NCBI GenBank assembly: GCA_964590435.1
Contig: CAZPWT010000019.1
Location: forward strand, 20,327-84,326
DNA: 64,000 bases
Source of the DNA: WSZJ01 sp964590435
GTDB lineage: Bacteria; Planctomycetota; MHYJ01; WSZJ01
Direction of reading: 5' to 3'
The notes under the pieces are model-generated. The model saw nothing but the letters and a program-made list of their open reading frames with translations, made no database searches and was not told the origin of the DNA. Each line of letters starts with the position of its first letter. Within the stretch, counting starts at the first letter, position 1. Made by a program: the position numbers and the translations under genes. Below, one piece after another: positions 47,742-55,625 of the stretch.

Positions 47742-49940
47742 CTACTTCCTCGCGGGGAAATCCGCCGGCATCCACTTCGGGAGCTTCACGAGCGAGGCGC
47801 GCGCTTCCTCTGACGTCGGCACGCCCCACGCCTCGAAGAACGGGCCGAGGTTCTTCTTCGTTGCCCGGCTCATGCGGATGAGCCACTGGTCGCGTTTCTG
47901 GGCGTCGGTGAGCGGGCGCTCGGCGGGCTTCAGGGCGCGGTAGGCGGCGAACGCCTCCTTGAACGGCTCCCAGCCGAAGGCCTCCTTGAGCTGGAGGTAC
48001 ATCATGAGCGCGAGGAACGGGTCGGTTTTCCATTTCGCGAAGTCGGCGCCTGCTTTCACAAACTCGCGGACCTTCTTGTCGCGATCCTTGAGCGCCTCGT
48101 GGGCCTGCTCGGGGGTGAGGTTGCAGAGGTTCTCGGAGAAGTAGAGGGACCAGAGGTTGCACGTGACCTCGCCGGTGCCCTCGAACGTCCAGTCGCCGAC
48201 CTGGTGGTTGTGGCCGAGTTCGTGGAAGAGCCCCCAGTCGCCCTTCTGCATCGTCGCGAGGCTGGCCATGCGCGGGGCGGCGTCGAGGTGGGTCATGATC
48301 GGATAGCCGGAGTGCATGTAGCCGGCGCTGATCTCGACATCGGCGCAGTAGCGCTCGGGGCGCTTGCGGTCCTTCGGGATCTGGCCAAGGTCGGCGGCGG
48401 CGTCGAGGACGCGGTCCCAGAATTCCATGAGGGACTTGGGGTCGTCGAGGTCACGGATGCAGGACGACGGGACGGTGAGGATGACCTTCGCGGAGCCGAG
48501 CTCGGCCCACGGGCCGGGCGCGAGGCGGAGACGCTTCCAGGAGTCCAGCGTCGTCTTGCCGAGGATGTACATCGGGGCCTCGACGGCGCCGGAGACGTGC
48601 ACCGAGAACGTGCCGAGCTTGCAGTCGTCCGGGAAGACGAGGTAGAGGAGGCCGCCGAAGGGCGAAGCGACCGTCGTTTTCTCCGCGGCAACGGGAAACT
48701 CGGAGGAGACCTCGGGGGCGCGCGGCCAGCTTTCGAGATGGAAGAGCGTGTCGGTGTGGGCGCCGATGCGGAGGGTGAGTTTCGCGGCGGCCGCGGCGGC
48801 GGGGACGGCGAGGGTGACGGGCGTGCCGGGCGGGACGTAGAGGCCCGTGGAGTGCCATCCGGGGACGGCGGCGTCCATCGCGAGGTCGCGCTCGACGGGG
48901 CGCGCGTCCTTCGGAACGGCGCCGGGGAATGCGGCGGCCGCGGGGATCGCGGGGACCTTGTCGGGCGGCTGGAGGCGGGCGTCCTCGACCTGCGCGGTGA
49001 GGAGGAAGCGGTCGAGCGCGTCGGCGGGCTTGAGCGGGGACTTCTCGGTGGGCACGAGGTGGTCGCCGCGTTCCCGGGCGAGACGGGCGAGACGGGCGCG
49101 GAGGTCGGTCGCGTCGGCGGGCAGCACGCGCACCGCGGCGACCGCGGCGACCGAAGCCCGCGCGAGCTCGGCGGTGCTGAGGGCGGTCGATCCGTCGGCA
49201 CTCGCTTCGAGCGCATCGATCGAGAGCCCGGCGTGCGACGTCACCCCCGGCACGTCCCCGGCCGCGAACCCTTCCCCGCTCGTCTTCTTCGCGAAATCGC
49301 CGGTCCAGGTGAGCCCCGAGGGGGAGATGAGCCTGTTGAGCGCGTTGTTGCGGACGTCGGCGCCGCCGTGGACCTGCGACCAGCCCCAGCCGGTGACGCC
49401 GGCGACGAAGCCGCGGCCGCCGGCGATGAAGCGATCGAGTTCGGTGATGGCGGCGGGGCCGAGTTCGGAGTCGAAGACGCAGACGACGTCGAGGCCGCCG
49501 AGGGAAACGGCGACTTTTGCGGGCTCGATGGCGACGGCGTCGACGCCTTTCCCCTGCAGGAACCCCGCCAGGTCGCCGCCGACGACGCCGACCTTGGGCG
49601 CCTTCGTGGCGCCGGCGGCCCAACGGACGGCGTTGAGCATGAGCGTCCCGGTGCCGGGGTGGGCGAGCGCCTCGGCGCGACCGTAGCCGTCGTGCGCGAA
49701 CGCCACGACCCGGCCGCGGCCGAAGCGCGCCGCGGCGACGACGGGCACGCGGGAATCGCCCTCGGCGCCGGCGAGGACGACAGGGAACGCGGTGGGACCC
49801 CAGGCCGCGACGGTCCCGGGCGAGCCGGGGGCCGCGATGTCGTGGACACCGTCGAGAAGGGCCTTTGCGTCGGCGTCCCAGGCCGGCGGGTCAGCGAGCA
49901 CGGGAAGTGCGAGGAGCAGGGCAAGCGTGGCGACTCTCAT
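47742..49940 (-). CDS. Secreted M60-like (gluzincin) metallopeptidase
   Basis: A 732-residue secreted protein with a signal peptide (MRVATLALLLALPVLA). The N-terminal half is a ThuA/glutamine-amidotransferase-like Rossmann region (RFGRGRVVAFAHDGYGRAEA). From about 360 a beta-rich carbohydrate-binding-like part precedes the peptidase M60 domain, with the zinc site FHELGHNHQ (His/Glu about 567-572) and the gluzincin glutamate in TFEGTGEVTCN. M60 peptidases often degrade mucin-like glycoproteins. It is transcribed alone; the divergent ETF-QO gene starts 216 bp away. Confidence 0.85.
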   Translation of the reverse strand: MRVATLALLLALPVLADPPAWDADAKALLDGVHDIAAPGSPGTVAAWGPTAFPVVLAGAEGDSRVPVVAAARFGRGRVVAFAHDGYGRAEALAHPGTGTLMLNAVRWAAGATKAPKVGVVGGDLAGFLQGKGVDAVAIEPAKVAVSLGGLDVVCVFDSELGPAAITELDRFIAGGRGFVAGVTGWGWSQVHGGADVRNNALNRLISPSGLTWTGDFAKKTSGEGFAAGDVPGVTSHAGLSIDALEASADGSTALSTAELARASVAAVAAVRVLPADATDLRARLARLARERGDHLVPTEKSPLKPADALDRFLLTAQVEDARLQPPDKVPAIPAAAAFPGAVPKDARPVERDLAMDAAVPGWHSTGLYVPPGTPVTLAVPAAAAAAKLTLRIGAHTDTLFHLESWPRAPEVSSEFPVAAEKTTVASPFGGLLYLVFPDDCKLGTFSVHVSGAVEAPMYILGKTTLDSWKRLRLAPGPWAELGSAKVILTVPSSCIRDLDDPKSLMEFWDRVLDAAADLGQIPKDRKRPERYCADVEISAGYMHSGYPIMTHLDAAPRMASLATMQKGDWGLFHELGHNHQVGDWTFEGTGEVTCNLWSLYFSENLCNLTPEQAHEALKDRDKKVREFVKAGADFAKWKTDPFLALMMYLQLKEAFGWEPFKEAFAAYRALKPAERPLTDAQKRDQWLIRMSRATKKNLGPFFEAWGVPTSEEARASLVKLPKWMPADFPARK

Positions 49941-49993
49941 CAGGGCGCATGATAACGGACGACAGCGAGCGGACTCGCATGGTCGTGCCCATT

Positions 49994-50051
49994 CCCTTGC
50001 CCTTGCCCTTTCCGTGTCGTTCGCGGGCAAGGGAAAGGGCACGGGCAAGGG
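49994..50051. repeat. Word-repeat hairpin element (CCCTTG words) in a divergent gap
   Basis: The left arm 49994-50013 (CCCTTGCCCTTGCCCTTTCC) and the inverse of 50032-50051 agree at 19 of 20 positions around an 18-nt loop. The arms are tandem hexamer words. It lies between two divergent genes. Confidence 0.65.
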
Positions 50052-50155
50052 GCGAGGAAACCACGCACTCGCCAAAGGCCGACTCCTCCCCGCCAACCCT
50101 TCCCATCCCGCACGGATCAGTTAACGTGACGGCACAGCCACACAGGATCTCCACC

Positions 50156-51838
50156 ATGCCTGAACGCGAATCTCTCGAAACAGATGTCCTCATCGTCGGC
50201 GCGGGGCCGGCCGGGCTCGCCTGTGCCATTCACCTGCACAAGCTGTTCGCAGAAGCCAAGGCCGCGGGGAAACTCGCCGAGCCTTCGATGATGGTGATCG
50301 AAAAGGCGTCGGAGGTCGGCGCGCACATCCTGTCGGGCGCGGTTATGGACCCCAAGGGCCTCGACGAGCTGATCCCGAACTGGAAAGACGAAGCGCCGTT
50401 CGAGGCGGCGGTGGGGGACGACGACATCTTCTTCCTCACCGAGAAGCGCAAATTCCGCCTGCCCTACGTGCCGCCGGCGATGCACAACAAGGGGAACTAC
50501 GTCGTTTCGCTGAACCGAATGGTGCGGTGGATGGGGAAAAAGGTCGAAGGGCTCGGCATCGACCTCTTCACCGGATTCCCCGGCGCGGAGCCGCTCTGGG
50601 AAGGCGGGCGGCTCGTCGGGGTGCAGACGGGCGACAAGGGACTCGACAAGGAAGGCAAGCCGCGCGGCAATTATGAAGCCGGCGTGAACATCAAAGCGAA
50701 GATTACGATCCTCGCCGAGGGATCGCGCGGGTCGCTCACGAAGGTCGTCGTCAACAAGCTGGCCCTTCACGGCAAGAACCCCCAGATCTACTCCACCGGC
50801 GTGAAGGAAGTCTGGAAGCTGAAGGATCCCTCGAAGTTCCCCCCCGGCAAGGTCGTGCACACGATGGGCTGGCCGCTGGGGATGGACAACTTCGGCGGGT
50901 CGTTCGCGTACGGGATGAAGGACGGGCTGCTGGCGCTGGGGTTCGTGGTGTCGCTGGACTACGAGAACCCGCTGACGGACCCGCAGTGGATGCTGCAGCA
51001 GCTGAAGGCGCACCCGATTTTCGCGGACGTGCTGAAGGGCGGCGAGCTGCTGCGCTACGGGGCGAAGACGATCCCGGAAGGCGGGCACTGGTCGATGCCG
51101 CGGCTGGCGTTCGACGGCGGGATGATCGTAGGGGACGCCGCCGGGACGCTGAACACGCAGCGGCTGAAGGGGATCCACCTTTCGATCAAGAGCGGGATGC
51201 TGGCGGCGGAGACGGCGGTCGAGGCGCTGGCGAAGGGGGATTTCGCGGCGGGGACGCTTTCGGCGTACCAGAAGAAGTGGGACGACTCGTGGGCGGCGAA
51301 AGAGCTCCACGGGATCCGCAACTTCCGCCAGGGGTTCGAGGGCGGGTTCATCGCGGGTGGCTTCCACTACACGCTGCAGATGCTGACGGGCGGGCGCGGG
51401 CTGCACGAGGTCTACCCGATCCGCGAGAGCCACCTGGGAATGAAGCACGCGATCCACACGAACCTTGCGGGCGAGATCCCGCTGACGCTCGACGACCGGC
51501 CGAAGAAGAAGCCCGACGGCGAAAACAGCGTGGACAAGCTCTCGGACGTCTACCTGTCGGGGACGAAGCACGAGGAAAACCAGCCGTGCCACCTCAAGGT
51601 CACCGACACGAACATCTGCGCGACGAAGTGCAAGGAGGAGTACGGCAACCCGTGCATGTACTTCTGCCCGGCGCAGGTTTACGAGATGCACCGCGAGCCG
51701 GACGGGGGAAAGACGAAGCTGCACATCAACTTCTCGAACTGCGTGCACTGCAAGACCTGCGACATCGCCGACCCGTACGGGATCATTACGTGGGTGACGC
51801 CGGAAGGCGGCGGCGGGCCGCAATATCAGGACTTGTAG
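50156..51838 (+). CDS. Electron transfer flavoprotein-ubiquinone oxidoreductase
   Basis: A 560-residue ETF-QO. The FAD-binding motif DVLIVGAGPAGLACAIHL (residues 9-26), EVGAHILSGAVMDP, HWSMPRLAFDGGMIVGDAAG and KGIHLSIKSGMLAAE are typical. A C-terminal 4Fe-4S ferredoxin-like domain carries CATKCKEEYGNPCMYFCPA and CVHCKTCDI. It passes electrons from reduced ETF to membrane quinone in fatty- and amino-acid oxidation. No etfAB genes are adjacent. Confidence 0.93.
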   Translation: MPERESLETDVLIVGAGPAGLACAIHLHKLFAEAKAAGKLAEPSMMVIEKASEVGAHILSGAVMDPKGLDELIPNWKDEAPFEAAVGDDDIFFLTEKRKFRLPYVPPAMHNKGNYVVSLNRMVRWMGKKVEGLGIDLFTGFPGAEPLWEGGRLVGVQTGDKGLDKEGKPRGNYEAGVNIKAKITILAEGSRGSLTKVVVNKLALHGKNPQIYSTGVKEVWKLKDPSKFPPGKVVHTMGWPLGMDNFGGSFAYGMKDGLLALGFVVSLDYENPLTDPQWMLQQLKAHPIFADVLKGGELLRYGAKTIPEGGHWSMPRLAFDGGMIVGDAAGTLNTQRLKGIHLSIKSGMLAAETAVEALAKGDFAAGTLSAYQKKWDDSWAAKELHGIRNFRQGFEGGFIAGGFHYTLQMLTGGRGLHEVYPIRESHLGMKHAIHTNLAGEIPLTLDDRPKKKPDGENSVDKLSDVYLSGTKHEENQPCHLKVTDTNICATKCKEEYGNPCMYFCPAQVYEMHREPDGGKTKLHINFSNCVHCKTCDIADPYGIITWVTPEGGGGPQYQDL

Positions 51839-51849
51839 CGAGACGACCC

Positions 51850-51992
51850 GAAACGGCAACAACAAGGGATCAACGACAAGGAACTTCAAGCGGCAAAGGG
51901 CGAACTTCAACCCCTACGCGACCTCTCCCGCTTGAAGTTCGCCTCTTGAAGTTGCCGTTTCCTTGAAGTTGCATTCTTGTAGTTGTCGTTTC
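51850..51992. repeat. Word-repeat hairpin element (AACTTCAAG words)
   Basis: Two 61-bp arms, 51850-51910 and the inverse of 51932-51992, agree at 43 of 61 positions without gaps, with the best matches at the ends. The arms repeat words such as AACTTCAA and CAACAACAAG. A 21-nt loop lies between. The element occupies most of the gap after the ETF-QO stop. Confidence 0.75.
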
Positions 51993-52016
51993 TGCGCCTC
52001 CTTCAGGAACCCTCCC

Positions 52017-52517
52017 ATGCCTCCTCTCAAGTCCTCCCGCCGCAATCACGGCCGCGGCCTCGGCGGCGTCATCGGCGGCGGCATAGGCGCCCTCGTCGGC
52101 CTCGCGATCTTCATCTTCGGCGTCTGGTCGTGGAACCGCATCCGCAACGCGGAGACCTGGCCGACCGCTCCGGGGATCGTCGACAGCTCCAACGTCACGT
52201 CCAGCCACACGCGCAAGGGCGGCACGAAATACCGCTGCAACGTCACCTACCACTTCGAAGTCAATGGGCAGCAATTCACCGGCAAGAACCTCGAGCCCAC
52301 CGGGAGTTCGTCCTCCGGGTCGAGCTCCTCGGCGAACTCCAAGAAAGCCCAGTACCCCGCGGGCAGGCCGTGCACCGTCCACTACGATCCCGCAGACCCC
52401 TCCATTAACTGCCTCGAGCTCGGCGGAACCGGAGGCGCCTGGGTCTTCATGGGCCTCGGGGCGCTCTTCGGAATCGGCTCCGCCTTCGCCGTCGCCAAGT
52501 CGATCCTGGGCCGGTAG
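52017..52517 (+). CDS. DUF3592 membrane protein (first of three)
   Basis: A 166-residue protein with two membrane helices (GIGALVGLAIFIFGVW and GAWVFMGLGALFGIGSAF) flanking an extracytoplasmic beta domain. WPTAPGIVDSS, YRCNVTYHFEVNGQQFTG and CTVHYDPADPSIN are the DUF3592 signatures. The loop is extended by a Ser-rich insert. It is followed 2 nt later by a paralogue. Confidence 0.8.
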   Translation: MPPLKSSRRNHGRGLGGVIGGGIGALVGLAIFIFGVWSWNRIRNAETWPTAPGIVDSSNVTSSHTRKGGTKYRCNVTYHFEVNGQQFTGKNLEPTGSSSSGSSSSANSKKAQYPAGRPCTVHYDPADPSINCLELGGTGGAWVFMGLGALFGIGSAFAVAKSILGR

Positions 52518-52519
52518 GC

Positions 52520-53035
52520 GTGTTCGAAGTGAAGCCGGGGAGGGCGGCGGTGGCTCCGGGAGCCCGGGGAGGCCTGGCGCCGCTGCTCGTGTTCGGACTG
52601 CTCGCGCTCATCTTCGGCGGCATCGGCGTCGGGATTTCGGTCCCGAGCTTCCGCGCCCGCGGCTGGCCCACCGCCCCCGGCACGGTCCTCTCGAGCTCGA
52701 TCCACACGACGCGCGGCAGCAAGGGCGGGACGAGTTATGCCTGCCGGGTCCTCTACGAATTCCAGGTCGACGGGATCCGCCATGAAGGCCGGAAACTGGA
52801 CGCGCTGGAAGTCCATTCCTCGGGAAGCGGCGCGCAAGAAGACCTCATGACGTACGCGCCTGGAAAACCGTGCGTGGTCCACTACAACCCCGAGGACCCT
52901 TCCGAGTCGTGCCTGCGCCCGGGCCCCGGCGTGCTCCAGATCATTTTTCTGACGATCGGCCTGGTGTTCTGCGCCGGTGTTCTGCTGGCGCTGGGGTCGG
53001 CCTGGTGGAAACGGGGGCAGCCCGGGATGATGTAG
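52520..53035 (+). CDS. DUF3592 membrane protein (second of three)
   Basis: A 171-residue paralogue with a GTG start, two membrane helices and the same signatures (WPTAPGTVLSSSI, YACRVLYEFQVDGIRHEG, CVVHYNPEDPSES). It arose by tandem duplication. The role of DUF3592 proteins is unknown. Confidence 0.8.
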   Translation: MFEVKPGRAAVAPGARGGLAPLLVFGLLALIFGGIGVGISVPSFRARGWPTAPGTVLSSSIHTTRGSKGGTSYACRVLYEFQVDGIRHEGRKLDALEVHSSGSGAQEDLMTYAPGKPCVVHYNPEDPSESCLRPGPGVLQIIFLTIGLVFCAGVLLALGSAWWKRGQPGMM

Positions 53036-53112
53036 AAATTGTGCGTGACGCCGGAGCAAGGGCGGCATCAAAACGGGCGCCCTGAGGCGTAAAATCGCGT
53101 CCCGGAGGAACC

Positions 53113-53706
53113 ATGCGCTTCGCTGCCTGGCTGGCCGTGCGCCGTGTCGAGCTTTGGACTTTCGCGATCGTCGCCGGTTCGGCGGCGACGGTGGTGGGGC
53201 TCTGGATCGCGGGGCTGGCCGTGCTGGAAACGTCCCGCGCGATGGAGCGCTCCGACTGGCCGGTCGCGCACGGCGTGGTGCTCTCGGTCGAGAACCACAC
53301 CGACCGCCTCGTGGCGGGGCAGCCGGCCGACTCGCGCGTCGCGACCTACGCCTGGACCCTCGACGGCCGCCGGATCGTCGCCGAACAGTCGCTGGCGATC
53401 CCGACGCTGCCGTTCACGTTCGGGCTCCGCGAGAACACCCTGCGCTCGATGCGCACCGGCCCGGTCCAGGTCCACTACAACCCGGAGAACCCTTCCGAAT
53501 CGTGGATCGTCGCGGAGACGCCGCAGCTCGAATCCGCGTTTCTCGGGCTGGCGTTCTCGCTGATGGGGCTGTCGATCGCGGTGTGCGGGTGGTTCAAGCG
53601 CCGCGGCGCGGAACTCCTGCTCAGCGAGGGGCGCGGCCTCCATGCGCTCAACCGCGAACCGCCGGGGCCGAAGCGCTGGCATGTGGGGCTGCCGGGTTTG
53701 TGTTAA
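53113..53706 (+). CDS. DUF3592 membrane protein (third, more diverged)
   Basis: A 197-residue paralogue. WPVAHGVVLSVENHTDRLVA, TYAWTLDGRRI and VQVHYNPENPSESWI keep the DUF3592 pattern between two membrane helices (about 17-41 and 141-160). It carries an extra basic tail after the second helix. A TAAAAT box near 53091 may give it its own promoter. Confidence 0.78.
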   Translation: MRFAAWLAVRRVELWTFAIVAGSAATVVGLWIAGLAVLETSRAMERSDWPVAHGVVLSVENHTDRLVAGQPADSRVATYAWTLDGRRIVAEQSLAIPTLPFTFGLRENTLRSMRTGPVQVHYNPENPSESWIVAETPQLESAFLGLAFSLMGLSIAVCGWFKRRGAELLLSEGRGLHALNREPPGPKRWHVGLPGLC

Positions 53707-53844
53707 GAGCGTTGGCGCGGGTGTAAGGCGAAGCGGGCGGGAAGCGGGTCACGGGCGCAATGCGCAAACGCCGCAACTCTTTATGCGCTGGCCACTTGTG
53801 CCACGATGGCCCGCCTCGGCACAGGCGATGCAATTCCTCCGACC

Positions 53845-55443
53845 ATGAAACGCTCCCTCGCGCTCTTCCTGCTCCTCGCCTCCACCTCCTTCGCCGGCGG
53901 CAACCACCCCATCCCCCTTCCGCCCCCGGAACCCAACCTGCCGGAGGGCGTCGCCCCGGCGCTCCGGGCCGCCATCGCCCGCTACGGCGACGATGACGAC
54001 GCCCACCGCTGCGCGGCGGTGAAACTGTTCGAGGCCGTCCACGATCCGTCCGCCGACCTCTTCCTCCAGATGATCGCCTACGAGGACCCCCACCCGAACG
54101 TCCGCCTGACTGCGACCCAGGCGCTGTTCAATCGCGAGCACCCCAAGGCGCCGATGTTCGCCGCGCGGCTGTGCACGTCGAGCGCCCCGAAGAAGTACCT
54201 CGACGCGGGGGCGCACCTGATCTGGAAATCGAAGAGCAAGGACGCGGTGAACAACCTGCTGGTGGCGATGGAGAAGGGGATCAGCGGGTTCGAGAAGGAG
54301 CACGCGGTCGGCGCGGACAAGGGCGCGCAGACGTGGGACCCGATCCTGGTGAAGTGGCTGTGCATCCGGGCGCTGGGGCGGATTGCGACGCCTGAGGCGG
54401 TCGAAGGGCTTCTCGCGGCGATCCGCTACCCGGAGTGGGAGCTGCGGGCCGCGGCGGCGCAGGCGCTGGGCGAAGCGGGCGACGGATCGGCGATCCCGGC
54501 GCTGCTCAAGGCGACGGACGAGAAGGACCTGGACGTGCAGTGCGAGGCGCTGATCGCGCTGGGGCGGATCGGCGGGGCGGAGGCGACGGACTACCTCCAG
54601 AAGGCGGTGAAGCACGAGGTGAGCGAGCGCGAGACGCACTACGAGATCCTCTGCTACCGGAACGACGTGTACGTCCGGATCGCGCAGCGGGCGCTGAAGC
54701 TGGCGCTGGCGCAGCGCGTCGCCGCGCCGCCCGCTCCCCCCGCGCCGCCGGCCGGCGGCAAGAACGTCCCCGCCCCGGGCAAGGGCGGCGGCGGGACGGA
54801 CACGACGCCGCTCGACCCGTCGCGCCCGCCGGAGGACGCGATCCCGGTTCCCGCCGAGGTCGTCCGCAAGGCGCCGCCGGACGTCGAGCGCGACGAGGCC
54901 GGCGAGGATCTCCTCTACGTCTGCGATACCACGCTCACGATGACCGACGCGAAGCCCTGCATCCTCAAGCTCGTCGAGGAACGCCTCATGTACCGCGACC
55001 TCGCCAGCGACTTCCGCTTCGGCTTCGTCGCCTTCCGCGATTTCGGCAACGAGTACCTCACCGACGTCCTGTTCTTCACGCGCGACGTCGAGAAAGTCCG
55101 CAACTGGATGACGCACCTCAGCTTCTCGGGAGCGAATGCCGGCGCGGGCTCGGCCGCCGAGAAGGCGCTCCAGGTCAGCGTGATGCTCGACTGGTCGCGC
55201 GTCCCGCGGAAACGGATGGTCGTCATCACCGACACCTACCCGAACGACGCCGAGGACCTGTACTTCCGCGGGCACTTCCTGCACGACGACGAGAACGTGG
55301 TGATCAATGCGCTCTACCACACGCATGCGGCGACGAAGAAGGCGATCCTGCAGAAGCTCGCGAAGATCGGCGGCGGGCATTCGGATCTGCTGCCGTGCGA
55401 CAAGGCGGCGGGGCGGCCGCATGAGAGCGCGGAGGTGAGGTAG
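53845..55443 (+). CDS. Secreted HEAT-repeat/VWA-domain protein
   Basis: A 532-residue secreted protein with a signal peptide (MKRSLALFLLLASTSFAGG). Residues about 40-280 contain HEAT repeats (WLCIRALGRIATPEAVEGLL, LRAAAAQALGEAGDGSAIPA). A Pro/Ala/Gly-rich linker (about 290-335) leads to a von Willebrand factor A domain starting DLLYVCDTTLTMTDA. The metal site normally reads DxSxS and here reads DTTLT, so metal binding may be altered. The element between its stop and recD2 abuts both. Confidence 0.82.
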   Translation: MKRSLALFLLLASTSFAGGNHPIPLPPPEPNLPEGVAPALRAAIARYGDDDDAHRCAAVKLFEAVHDPSADLFLQMIAYEDPHPNVRLTATQALFNREHPKAPMFAARLCTSSAPKKYLDAGAHLIWKSKSKDAVNNLLVAMEKGISGFEKEHAVGADKGAQTWDPILVKWLCIRALGRIATPEAVEGLLAAIRYPEWELRAAAAQALGEAGDGSAIPALLKATDEKDLDVQCEALIALGRIGGAEATDYLQKAVKHEVSERETHYEILCYRNDVYVRIAQRALKLALAQRVAAPPAPPAPPAGGKNVPAPGKGGGGTDTTPLDPSRPPEDAIPVPAEVVRKAPPDVERDEAGEDLLYVCDTTLTMTDAKPCILKLVEERLMYRDLASDFRFGFVAFRDFGNEYLTDVLFFTRDVEKVRNWMTHLSFSGANAGAGSAAEKALQVSVMLDWSRVPRKRMVVITDTYPNDAEDLYFRGHFLHDDENVVINALYHTHAATKKAILQKLAKIGGGHSDLLPCDKAAGRPHESAEVR

Positions 55444-55620
55444 GGCGGAAACAGCAATTTCCAAATTTCAATTTCCAAGTAAACGCAAAACGGAAAAAGG
55501 GCGAACTACAACCGGGAGGGCAGATCTCCGCCGGAATGACTGCCGTCCGTCACCTTGAAGTTGAAAGTTCTCCATTTTCCGTTTACTTGGAAGTTGAAAT
55601 TTGGATGTTGTCGTTCCGCC
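55444..55620. repeat. Long word-repeat hairpin filling a convergent gap (AAATTTCAA words)
   Basis: The left arm 55444-55511 and the inverse of the right arm 55554-55620 match closely with one gap. The core CCAAATTTCAAYTTCCAAG and the bases after it agree at 28 of 30 positions. Words include TTTCAATTTCC and CAACTTCAA. The loop is 42 nt. It starts on the base after the VWA stop codon and ends 6 nt before the recD2 stop, so it could form a two-way terminator. Confidence 0.8.
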
Positions 55621-55625
55621 CGTCG

